A stretch of 38,179 nucleotides of DNA from Pseudomonadota bacterium (GTDB lineage Bacteria; Pseudomonadota; Alphaproteobacteria; Acetobacterales; Acetobacteraceae). The notes under the pieces were generated by a model that had not been told where the DNA came from, ran no database searches, and saw only the letters and a program-made list of their open reading frames with translations. Where the stretch lies: positions 1-38,179 of the forward strand of contig JAJZFB010000074.1 of the NCBI GenBank assembly GCA_021805545.1. The letters run 5' to 3'. The position numbers and the translations under genes were made by a program. Positions 9,436 to 16,564 of the stretch are shown here, one piece after another; the stretch's first letter is position 1, and the number at the start of each line of letters is the position of its first letter.

Positions 9436-10674
9436 CTGCCTATCCTGTTCATCACCGATGAACTTCCACGACCAGGGGCAGCAGGCCACCTGGCCCTTAA
9501 CCACGCAATTATCGCCTGGCTGCAAAAACAGGGCCACGAGGTTACCGTGCTGCTCACTGGCGCGCGTCTGGCTGGCCCGGCGCAGCGCTACACAACAGCC
9601 AAGGTGGCCGGGCCGCATGTGCGCCAGCTCGGGCGGCGCCTCATCATCACCTCGCCATCCGCCCTTGGCCGGCAGTTGGCGCAGTTGGGCTTGCGCCTGC
9701 TCCCCGCGGGCCTTGCCACCCGGTTGCGCCGCACCCGGCACCAGGCAGACATGGTGCTCGGTGCTTTCCCCACGCCGGAGGACACGCGCTGGTGCGCCCG
9801 CACGGTGGCGCGGCTCAAACCCCAGGCGGTGCTGATTGACACCATCTTCCGCACCCCGCTGCTGGCTGAGCCAGAGCTAAAGGGGGTGAACAGCATCATC
9901 ATCAGCCATGACATTTTCCACCGCCGCGCCATGGCCATGGAAGCCGCGGGTTACAGCGTGCAGCCACGCGACCTTACCAGGGCGCGGGAGGCCGTGCTGC
10001 TGGGGCGGGCAAGCGCCGTGGCCGCCATACAGCCGGATGAGGCGGGCATTATCCGCGCCATGTGCCCGCAAATGCCGGTTTTCACCGCCCCCATGCCGGC
10101 ACTGCCATGCCCGCCGCCGCCCGGCATAAGCCGCATTTCGGGGCGGCTGGTGTTTGTGGGCAGCGCCAGCCTTCCCAATCTGGATGCCATGCGCTGGTTC
10201 TTCTCCGAGATCTGGCCGCTGCTTGGTGGCCATGGTATCACGCTGGACATTATTGGCGATTGCGGCACGGCGCTGCGCCGCCTGCCACCGGGCGTATTGG
10301 CCTGCGGGCGTGTGCCAGATTTGGCGCCTTACCTGCACCGCGCCGCCCTGGCCATTGCGCCGCTGCGCGCCGGATCGGGGTTGAAGATTAAATTGCTGGA
10401 TTACGCGCGGCACGGGTTGACCACCATCGTCACGCCGCCCGCCTTGGCGGGGTTTGATGGCAGCCCGGCCTCTCCCTTTATTGTGGCGGGCAGCGCGGTG
10501 ATATTTGCCGAGGCGGTGCGCCGTGCCGTGCAAGGCCCGCCACAGCCAGAAGCCGCAATCGCGTACTGCACCCGCCATTACGGCGAGGAAGCCAGCTTCA
10601 GCGGGCTAAAAGCCGCCCTGCAAAGCGATGGCGGACAAGAAAAGCTGCAACGTCTCGGCGTGGTCCGGCTATGA
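9436..10674 (+). CDS. Glycosyltransferase (GT4-like), probably starting at CTG
   Basis: Probable sugar transferase in cell-envelope glycan synthesis. The frame is open from 9409 and the N-terminal Rossmann strand is encoded from 9436 (PILFITDELPRPGAAGH, then QKQGHEVTVLL), a typical GT-B start. The first GTG, at 9547, would cut inside that strand. CTG at 9436 has AAGGGG at 9424-9429 six bases ahead, so it is the favoured start (412 aa). The C-terminal half has LVFVGSASLPNLDAMRWF, then ITLDIIGDCG, LAPYLHRAALAIAPLRAGSG and LKIKLLDYARHG, typical of GT4 donor-binding domains. The acceptor is unknown. The reading frame is certain; the exact start is not. Confidence 0.82.
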   Translation: MPILFITDELPRPGAAGHLALNHAIIAWLQKQGHEVTVLLTGARLAGPAQRYTTAKVAGPHVRQLGRRLIITSPSALGRQLAQLGLRLLPAGLATRLRRTRHQADMVLGAFPTPEDTRWCARTVARLKPQAVLIDTIFRTPLLAEPELKGVNSIIISHDIFHRRAMAMEAAGYSVQPRDLTRAREAVLLGRASAVAAIQPDEAGIIRAMCPQMPVFTAPMPALPCPPPPGISRISGRLVFVGSASLPNLDAMRWFFSEIWPLLGGHGITLDIIGDCGTALRRLPPGVLACGRVPDLAPYLHRAALAIAPLRAGSGLKIKLLDYARHGLTTIVTPPALAGFDGSPASPFIVAGSAVIFAEAVRRAVQGPPQPEAAIAYCTRHYGEEASFSGLKAALQSDGGQEKLQRLGVVRL

Positions 10675-11091
10675 TGGCATCCGTCACGAAACCATCATTC
10701 AATGTTAACCGTCGAGCAACAGATTTCTGGAATAAGGCAGCGTAGCAAGCGCTTACCGTATGATGACAATTCGTTTATTTATTAATTTTTACAATTTGCG
10801 ATGAGGCTCAGGGTGAAACAGCCACGCCGTGTATTCCGCAAACCGCAAAACCGCCGCCTTTCCTGGCGCAGCATAAGTTTCGGGCTTGCCGCCACACTCG
10901 CCGCCACGCCGGCTGCCGTGCCTAAAACATTGCCACATGGCCAAGGCGGTACTATGGCGCCGCTACCCCTCTCATCTCTACCCATCTCACCTCTCTCCCA
11001 AAAACCTCTCGACTCTTCCCCAAGAATCTTTCCTAAATAAATCAAAAAGTTATTTTACTTCTCTTAATAATCTCTGGCCAGTGTCGCGTTC
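10675..11091. other. 417-base, relatively AT-rich gap with no secure gene
   Basis: The stretch between the glycosyltransferase and the EAL gene has local AT-rich blocks, most clearly at 10768-10799 and 11030-11075, unlike its neighbours. It may contain the promoter of the EAL gene, but no clear -35/-10 pair could be defined. One short open frame is listed separately. No RNA gene, terminator or repeat was recognised. Confidence 0.5.
10801..11040 (+). CDS. Doubtful small basic protein, 79 aa
   Basis: Not recognised. The frame begins ATG at 10801 and would give a strongly basic N-terminus (MRLRVKQPRRVFRKPQNRR), a short Ala-rich hydrophobic stretch and a Pro/Ser-rich tail. The start resembles a signal peptide, but the rest is low-complexity and no ribosome binding site is visible. 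It lies in an otherwise gene-free gap. It may be a spurious frame. Confidence 0.15.
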   Translation: MRLRVKQPRRVFRKPQNRRLSWRSISFGLAATLAATPAAVPKTLPHGQGGTMAPLPLSSLPISPLSQKPLDSSPRIFPK

Positions 11092-11973
11092 ATGCCGCGC
11101 CCTGAATCTTTTTCCACAATTGGTTTTCCCTTTCAGCCTGCGCCAGAGTCTTCTGGCGCGGGACCTGCCCTGCCCAGCCCCAAGGAATTACGCCAGCGCA
11201 CAGCAAGGCGCGAAATTACCGAGCGGCGGCGCATGACCCAGCGCCTGCGGCAAGCCCTGTGCAGCGGCGGCCTTATCCTGCATTATCAGCCTATTATAAA
11301 TTTTTCCTCGGGCCTTTCCTGCGGCGCTGAAACATTCATCAGGCTGCAGCACACCCGGCGCGGCCTTATTCCGGCGGCACATTTCATGCCCATCGCCGAG
11401 CGGTCGGATGTGATTATCGACATTGCGGGCTGGACTATTAACACGGCCTGCGCCGAGGCGGCGGGCTGGCCAGGACATTTTTCCATATTCACAGCTCTCT
11501 CCTCCCGCCATCTGCAAAGCGGCAAGCTGGTGCAGCAATTACTGGAAGCGCTCTCACGCTCTGGCCTGCCGCCGGAACGCCTGCATATGGAAATTACCGA
11601 ATCCATGCTGCTTGACGAAAACGACGACACGATTTTTGCCCTGCGCGCGCTGCAAGGCCTGGGCGTGCCGCTGGCACTGAATAATTTCGGCACGGGCTAT
11701 GCCTCGCTCAGCGCGCTGAAGCGGCTCAAGCTCTCCACCTTGCGGCTGGACCGCTCGCTTATTCAGAACCTGTCCGAACCTTCTGGCCTGGCCATTATGC
11801 GCGCCGCCGTTCAGGCCGGGCATGCTTTGGGGTGCAGGGTACAGGCCAATGGGGTGGAGACAGCGGAGCAATTCCACCGCCTGGCGGAAATTGGCGCGGA
11901 TGAGGGACAAGGCGCATATTTCTCCGCCCCTGTCGATGCCGCCGAAATGGCGGCGATGTTTACCCATGGCTAA
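11092..11973 (+). CDS. Degenerate EAL-domain protein, probably not a phosphodiesterase
   Basis: EAL fold protein of 293 aa; active EAL proteins hydrolyse cyclic di-GMP. The first 50 residues are unstructured and basic; the EAL domain runs from about 50 to 290. Fold landmarks are clear: LHYQPII, GLIPAAHFMPIAERSDVI, MEITES, FGTGYASL, QANGVETAEQF. Key metal and catalytic positions differ from active enzymes: EAL reads E80-T-F, the NLS asparagine is A135, the DDFGTGY aspartates are N197 and N198, the LKID lysine is R218, and the AEGVET glutamate is N253. E80, E167, E170 and D220 remain. A c-di-GMP-binding or protein-interaction role is more likely than catalysis. No GGDEF domain or membrane segment. 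It overlaps the convergent next gene by 4 bases. Confidence 0.88.
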   Translation: MPRPESFSTIGFPFQPAPESSGAGPALPSPKELRQRTARREITERRRMTQRLRQALCSGGLILHYQPIINFSSGLSCGAETFIRLQHTRRGLIPAAHFMPIAERSDVIIDIAGWTINTACAEAAGWPGHFSIFTALSSRHLQSGKLVQQLLEALSRSGLPPERLHMEITESMLLDENDDTIFALRALQGLGVPLALNNFGTGYASLSALKRLKLSTLRLDRSLIQNLSEPSGLAIMRAAVQAGHALGCRVQANGVETAEQFHRLAEIGADEGQGAYFSAPVDAAEMAAMFTHG

Positions 11974-12884
11974 AGCGCTTGGCCAATCGCGGCGTTCAAC
12001 CGCGCCGCCAGCCCGGTTGGTGTTGCAGCCGTCAGCCTGCCGCGCGGCTGCGCCGCATAGTCCTGGTAGCTTAACCGCGCGAAATCATCGAACCGCAAAT
12101 ACACGTCCTTGGCATGCGGTTTGGGCCGGCATTTATATGTTGGCAGCGAGAGGTACGGCAGTTGATAGGCCCGCAGGGCGGCAGGCATCACGGGAATCCG
12201 GACATCGCTGGTGAGATGATGGTAGATATTGCCATAATCCGCCCATGCCGGCACATCCTCGCCAAACAGCCTGGCGCAAAACGCCCGGCATAGCGCGGCG
12301 ATGATGTCCATCGATGGATGATTGAACGTGAGCATGGCCGGTTTCTCGCGGCACACTCGGTCGAAAACAGGGGCGGAGGGAATATCCACATGCCTGTCCC
12401 GGGCATGCAGCTCTGTTATGGCGTCCTGCCACGCGGTTTCCAGCGCGAATAGGGGCGGCAATTCGGCGCCGTGATACATCTCGATAATCTCTTCAACCGG
12501 CTGGCCGGTCATGAACCCCCAAAACACCAGCCCGCTATGGTAATCGCCCAGCAGGGCAGATTGCACCCGCGCCTGCCCGTTTGCCGCGTAAATAAGGTCC
12601 GGGTGCAGCCCGGTGAAAAACGGGGTGGCGAACGTGGCGGCCCGTTTACCGAAAACCGATTTAAGATTCGCGGCCTCGAACGGCCCCCAGATGGCGCCAT
12701 GGGCGATGGAAAACACATAATCATATGTTTTCACCCTCTCAAAGGCTTCTCCGAACCCCTCTTTTTTAACGGTGAAGAGGGCCATGCTCTCCACTTCAGA
12801 AAACAGCCCGGTGGCACTAAGATAGGCCTGGATGGGCCTGTGGGTGCAATTGCCGATAACAAAGCATGTTGGAAGTTTGGCCAC
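11970..12884 (-). CDS. WcbI-like polysaccharide biosynthesis protein (putative acetyltransferase)
   Basis: About 304 aa. The N-terminus KLPTCFVIGNCTHRPIQAYL fits the WcbI family (capsule polysaccharide biosynthesis, SGNH-like; the 'GNCxxxx' motif near the start). Further conserved-looking parts are YDYVFSIAH, PFFTGLHPDLIYA, a central LGDYHSGLVFWGFMTG and MLTFNHPSMDI. The start is GTG at 12884: GAGGA lies eight bases upstream, and the domain begins immediately. The frame stays open to 12941 but that extension has no family resemblance. It probably modifies an exported glycan. Its stop overlaps the EAL gene stop tail to tail. Family assignment is moderately sure, reaction uncertain. Confidence 0.7.
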   Translation of the reverse strand: MAKLPTCFVIGNCTHRPIQAYLSATGLFSEVESMALFTVKKEGFGEAFERVKTYDYVFSIAHGAIWGPFEAANLKSVFGKRAATFATPFFTGLHPDLIYAANGQARVQSALLGDYHSGLVFWGFMTGQPVEEIIEMYHGAELPPLFALETAWQDAITELHARDRHVDIPSAPVFDRVCREKPAMLTFNHPSMDIIAALCRAFCARLFGEDVPAWADYGNIYHHLTSDVRIPVMPAALRAYQLPYLSLPTYKCRPKPHAKDVYLRFDDFARLSYQDYAAQPRGRLTAATPTGLAARLNAAIGQAL

Positions 12885-12925
12885 TTCGAATCCTCGCCCT
12901 CTGCCCGCCTGACGGCGCCATTTGC

Positions 12926-12939
12926 GTCCAGTACTGGAC
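12926..12939. promoter_or_regulatory. 14-bp perfect palindrome in a divergent intergenic region
   Basis: GTCCAGTACTGGAC is its own reverse complement. It lies between the divergent WcbI-like gene (start 12884) and the DUF3253 gene (start 13052), about 42 bases upstream of the first. A dimeric regulator operator is plausible; no regulator gene is adjacent. Confidence 0.35.
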
Positions 12940-13051
12940 AATACCCGGTTACGTAAACAAGCTGCGCCATGCTTCGTGCCGCATCAGTCTGTAAAGCAAT
13001 GAAACGTTGGCCGGGTGGCGGGGCGGAACGGATTGCGGCATAAGGCGCGGC

Positions 13052-13315
13052 ATGAGCACGGACCCGGCCGAACAGGCGATTCTCGACACGCTGCGCGCGC
13101 TTGGCGCCGGCAAATCCATTTCCCCCACCGATGCCGCCCGCCGCCTGGCCGGAAACCCGGCGGACGATAGCTGGCGGCGCTGCCTGGCGCCGGTAAAGCT
13201 GGCGGCACAGCGCCTGGCCCGCGCCGGGCAGGTTGAAATTCTGCGCAAGGGCAAGCCCGTGGACCCTGAAGTGCTGCATGGCGTGCTGCGGCTGCGCCTG
13301 AAGGACGCCGCATAA
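13052..13315 (+). CDS. DUF3253 family small protein
   Basis: 87 aa, function unknown. The sequence reads like a compact winged-helix domain: AILDTLRALGAGKSISPTDA (helix and turn), a WRRCLAPVKLAAQRLARAG recognition-like helix, and VEILRKGKPVDP as a beta wing. That matches DUF3253 proteins, which resemble small helix-turn-helix modules. ATG at 13052 is preferred over an upstream frame start because AAGG lies about six bases before it and the domain starts here. The stop TAA overlaps the next start by one base (TAATG), so it is co-translated with the ABC exporter. Confidence 0.75.
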   Translation: MSTDPAEQAILDTLRALGAGKSISPTDAARRLAGNPADDSWRRCLAPVKLAAQRLARAGQVEILRKGKPVDPEVLHGVLRLRLKDAA

Positions 13316-15057
13316 TGGGCGAGCGGATGACGAATTTCTTCACCGGGTTGCGTGAAGCCTGGAGCCTGGCCAAGCCTTATTTCAAGTCGGAAGAGAAATG
13401 GGTAGCCTGGGGGCTGCTGGTCTTCGTAATCGCGCTCAACCTCATCGTTGTGGCCATGAATGTGGTGATTACCTATTGGAACAACGATTTTTACAACGCC
13501 ATCCAGGTTTATGATGCCGGGCTCTGCTGGAAGCTGCTCTATTACCCGGTCATCCACATAAAAGGCTCGCCACTGCCCATGCTTGGCTTTGCCGAGCTGG
13601 TGGCGGCTTATGTGCTCATTGCCACCTATGCCACCTACTTCAACCAGATGCTGCAAATAAAATGGCGGCAATGGCTTACCGCGCATTACGTGGATAATTG
13701 GCTGAGCGACCGGGCCTATTACACCATTAGCTTGGCGAATGATCCGGGCCGGGTGATCGACAATCCGGACCAGCGTATCTCCGAGGATTTGCGCGATTTC
13801 ACGTTAAATACACTGGCACTCGGCATCGACTTCATCACCAATGTAGTGACGCTGTTCAGCTTTATCTTCGTGCTTTATTCCGTCTCGGGCATCATCCGCC
13901 CGTTTGGTATTACCATTCACGGTTATCTGGTTTGGGTAGCTCTGCTTTATTCTATTTTTGGCACAATCATCACCCAGCTTATTGGCCGCAAACTTATCCC
14001 GCTCTCATTCAACCAGCAGCGGCTGGAGGCCAATTTCCGCTTTCGGCTGGTGCGCGTGCGCGAGCATACCGAGGCCATTGCGCTCTCGCATGGCGAGGCG
14101 GATGAGCACAGCACGCTGCGGCATAGCTTCCAGGATGTGCGGGATAATTTCTGGGCCATCATGAGCCGGACGGTACCGCTGAATTTCTTCACCATCACCT
14201 TCGCGCAAATTGCCAACATCTTCCCTCTGGTTGTCATTCTGCCGCGCTATTTCGCCAAAAAAATCGGCTTTGGCGCACTGGCGCAGATACCCATCGCCTT
14301 CGGGCAGGTGCAGGGGGCATTCTCCTGGTTCGTCACCAACTACCCCAACCTCGTTACCTGGCGCGCCACCATCTCGCGTCTTTACGGGTTCCGCGAGGCC
14401 ATGGAAGCCGCGCGGGCCGCTGCCGCCACGGGACCAAAGCTGGACAGCCCTGGCGCCGCGCTGACATTCAACGACCTTACCCTTACGTTACCCGATGGGC
14501 GCAAGCTGCTGGACCATGCCAGCCTCAGCCTGCCGCCGGGCGAGAAGATCACCCTCACCGGCGCGTCCGGCACGGGTAAATCGACGCTGTTCCGCGCCAT
14601 TGCTGGTATCTGGCCGTTTGGCACAGGCTCCATCACCCCGCCCAGCGGCTCGCTGCTGTTCCTGCCGCAAAAGCCATATTTCCCGCTGGGCAGCCTCAAG
14701 CGCAGCCTTACCTATCCGCAAGCCGAGGAGAGCGTCTCGGATGAGCAGGCCATAGACGCGCTGACCGCCATGGGGCTTGAGCACCTGGCGCCGCAACTGC
14801 ATGAGGCGGGAAATTGGGGGCTTATTCTCTCGGGTGGAGAGCAGCAGCGGCTCTCTCTGGCGCGCGCCTTGCTGGCCAAGCCGGATTGGCTGTTTTTGGA
14901 TGAAGTGACCTCGGCGCTGGACCCGGCAATGGCGGCGCGTGTGCAGGCCGTGCTGAAGGAGCGCCTGCCCGGCACGACGATTCTTGCCATTACGCACCAT
15001 GAACCGCCGAGCGGCAGGCATTTACAGCTTGCAGATGGGGTTTTGGGGAACGCTTAA
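13315..15057 (+). CDS. ABC transporter, fused permease and ATPase (YddA/SbmA-BacA type)
   Basis: Half-transporter of 580 aa. The first part (about 1-380) is an ABC_membrane_2-type membrane domain with TM segments near 28-50, 90-115 and 185-230, plus features of this family such as YWNNDFYNA and WRQWLTAHYVDNWL. The ATPase has Walker A GASGTGKST (416-424), signature LSGGEQQR (about 505-512), Walker B LFLDE (526-530) and H-loop AITHH near 562. The family includes peptide, B12 or fatty-acyl-CoA carriers; the substrate here cannot be read from sequence. The gene overlaps the DUF3253 stop by one base. Confidence 0.92.
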   Translation: MGERMTNFFTGLREAWSLAKPYFKSEEKWVAWGLLVFVIALNLIVVAMNVVITYWNNDFYNAIQVYDAGLCWKLLYYPVIHIKGSPLPMLGFAELVAAYVLIATYATYFNQMLQIKWRQWLTAHYVDNWLSDRAYYTISLANDPGRVIDNPDQRISEDLRDFTLNTLALGIDFITNVVTLFSFIFVLYSVSGIIRPFGITIHGYLVWVALLYSIFGTIITQLIGRKLIPLSFNQQRLEANFRFRLVRVREHTEAIALSHGEADEHSTLRHSFQDVRDNFWAIMSRTVPLNFFTITFAQIANIFPLVVILPRYFAKKIGFGALAQIPIAFGQVQGAFSWFVTNYPNLVTWRATISRLYGFREAMEAARAAAATGPKLDSPGAALTFNDLTLTLPDGRKLLDHASLSLPPGEKITLTGASGTGKSTLFRAIAGIWPFGTGSITPPSGSLLFLPQKPYFPLGSLKRSLTYPQAEESVSDEQAIDALTAMGLEHLAPQLHEAGNWGLILSGGEQQRLSLARALLAKPDWLFLDEVTSALDPAMAARVQAVLKERLPGTTILAITHHEPPSGRHLQLADGVLGNA

Positions 15058-15086
15058 AAGCCGAGCAGCACCATTATTTTCACGAA

Positions 15087-15106
15087 ATCCCCGCTTGCGC
15101 GGGGAT
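15087..15106. repeat. Short palindrome of the CCCCGC...GCGGGG type
   Basis: ATCCCCGC (15087-15094) and GCGGGGAT (15099-15106) pair around TTGC. With the flanking GATGACG it resembles a widespread proteobacterial intergenic element that reads GTCATCCCCGCGNAAGCGGGG. It lies in a gap between convergent genes. Confidence 0.55.
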
Positions 15107-15160
15107 GACGGCTTAAAGTGGCAGGCGCGGCAATCCAGCTTCGGGCCACGCACGTATGTT

Positions 15161-15235
15161 CCCGGCTTTACCTCGCCCGGCTTTGTCTCGCCCGGCTTTG
15201 TCTTGCCCGGCTTTACCTCGCCCAGCTTTACCATC
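15161..15235. repeat. 15-bp tandem repeat, five copies
   Basis: Five consecutive units of about CCCGGCTTTACCTCG start at 15161, 15176, 15191, 15206 and 15221. Variation is limited to a few bases per unit, and the last is the most divergent. The period divides by three, so open frames on both strands read as pentapeptide repeats, but no coding gene is supported. The array lies in the 224-base gap between the ABC transporter and the convergent Hint_2 gene. It is a candidate variable-number locus. Confidence 0.9.
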
Positions 15236-15239
15236 GAAA

Positions 15240-15270
15240 GATGGACCGCCGCGCTGCGCTCGCGATGATG
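15240..15270. repeat. Interspersed-repeat-like segment (GCGAGCGCAGCG family)
   Basis: On the minus strand this reads CATCGCGAGCGCAGCG followed by GCGGTCCAT. That resembles a short element (GTCATTGCGAGCGNAGCGAAGCAATCC) dispersed in several proteobacterial genomes. Together with the palindrome at 15087 and the tandem array it makes the whole gap repeat-derived. The assignment rests on resemblance only. Confidence 0.4.
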
Positions 15271-15281
15271 GCGCGGGGCCG

Positions 15282-16451
15282 TTACCCGGATGCCAGCCGG
15301 ATTCCCACTTGCCGCGCGGCGATGCGGGCGCGGATGGCGTCTAGTTGCGGGCCGGCATAGCAAAATGGGGCGAAGGCTTCCGTATCGCGCCGGTGCTGCA
15401 TACGGGCGGGGTGGTCGATGATGGGGGAATCGTCATTATCGAACGCGCCGCGCCCGCCTGTGTCGAGGTAGGATTCGGTGGGGGCGGATTCCGCGAAGAT
15501 AACACCGTGCCGCGGTAATTCCAGATGGTAATAGGTCACGCTGTCGCGGCGCTGGTCCTGGTATATATTATTCCAGTTTACCAGCGCCTTGGCCGGCACA
15601 AAAACACCGCCGAAAAACAGCGCATGGTCGGGGGAGAGCGCGAGGTCGCGCGCGGGCACGTTATCGGCCAGCGCACCGGCCTGGATGATGATGGGGCGGA
15701 CGGCTTCCGGGCGGCGGAAGGCGCGCATGTTCTCCACACGGCGCACGCCAATCCAGATGATGGGCTGTTCCTCGCCATCGGGCATGATGAGCAAATCGCC
15801 CACCGCCAACTCCTCGACGGGAATTTCGCCGCGTGTGGTGAGGATGCGCGTGCCCGCGGCGAAGCAGGGGTTGGTGTTGGTCTCGTTAACCGGGGTGTAA
15901 GCGGAAAACACACCATCGATGAACGGATGGTTGGAGTTGGGGTTGGTACGCATGGCGAATTGCAGCTCAAGCGTTGCCGTTTCCGCCGCCGTGCCGAACA
16001 GGCCTATGGCGACGTCCTCGATGATCTGCGCCTCGTTGGCGGTGAGCGTGAAGGGGGCGTTGGCGGACCAATGGGCGGTGCCGTTGGTGATGAAAATAGC
16101 GTCGCCGCTTTGCGCGGCATAGGTTTCGTGCCCGTCGAAATCCGCGTTATCCGTGCTGGCGGTGCTGGCCACATCCATGGCGTTGAACAGGGAGTCGAAG
16201 GCCTGGATGGTGGCCTGGTCGCCAAAGATACCGGGATAGACGCCGGGCAGAAAATTGAGAATGGAGCCGCCAAGGCCAAGGCTGCTGGTATAGGTGCCGC
16301 CGCTGGCCGCGCTGGTTACATCGAACGCCGCGCGCGTGAGAATAACCACGCCATGATTGCCGCTATCGTTCAGGAACTCGATATTCGTGCCCAGGCTGAG
16401 CGGCTGCGAGATGGTGAGCGTGCCATAGGAAGCGATGCTGTAAGACGCCAT
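15282..16451 (-). CDS. Hint_2 (Hedgehog/intein-type) domain protein
   Basis: 389 aa. The N-terminal half is beta-rich and Thr/Ala/Asn-rich, repetitive and resembling secreted or surface proteins (MASYSIASYGTLTISQPLSL). The Hint_2 domain starts with the nucleophile-like Cys in NPCFAAGTRIL and continues with IPVEELAVGDLL, LALSPDHALFF and YYHLELPRHGVIFAESAP-TESYLDTG. Hint domains can self-cleave, so the chain may process itself. The ATG at 16451 has AGGA six bases upstream and is preferred over a longer open frame to 16514. No classical signal peptide. It stands alone, convergent with the ABC gene. The biological role of Hint_2 proteins is not known. Confidence 0.85.
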   Translation of the reverse strand: MASYSIASYGTLTISQPLSLGTNIEFLNDSGNHGVVILTRAAFDVTSAASGGTYTSSLGLGGSILNFLPGVYPGIFGDQATIQAFDSLFNAMDVASTASTDNADFDGHETYAAQSGDAIFITNGTAHWSANAPFTLTANEAQIIEDVAIGLFGTAAETATLELQFAMRTNPNSNHPFIDGVFSAYTPVNETNTNPCFAAGTRILTTRGEIPVEELAVGDLLIMPDGEEQPIIWIGVRRVENMRAFRRPEAVRPIIIQAGALADNVPARDLALSPDHALFFGGVFVPAKALVNWNNIYQDQRRDSVTYYHLELPRHGVIFAESAPTESYLDTGGRGAFDNDDSPIIDHPARMQHRRDTEAFAPFCYAGPQLDAIRARIAARQVGIRLASG

Positions 16452-16564
16452 TTGGATTCCTGAACCTTGCGGCCTGTACCGACAAACAACCTGAGCGGCA
16501 GATTTTGCACGCACAACATACCACAGATTGTATCCGAAGTGGTTAACGAATCAAGAAAAGCGAT

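Noticed and set aside
15022-15363. Minus-strand frame with GEVKP-type pentapeptide repeats
   Set aside because: Produced by the 15-bp tandem array; overlaps the ends of two real genes and has no plausible start or conserved domain.
15525-16463. 312-codon plus-strand open frame
   Set aside because: Antisense to the Hint_2 gene, whose motifs are unmistakable; the antisense translation is Gly/Ala/Val-rich with no domain.
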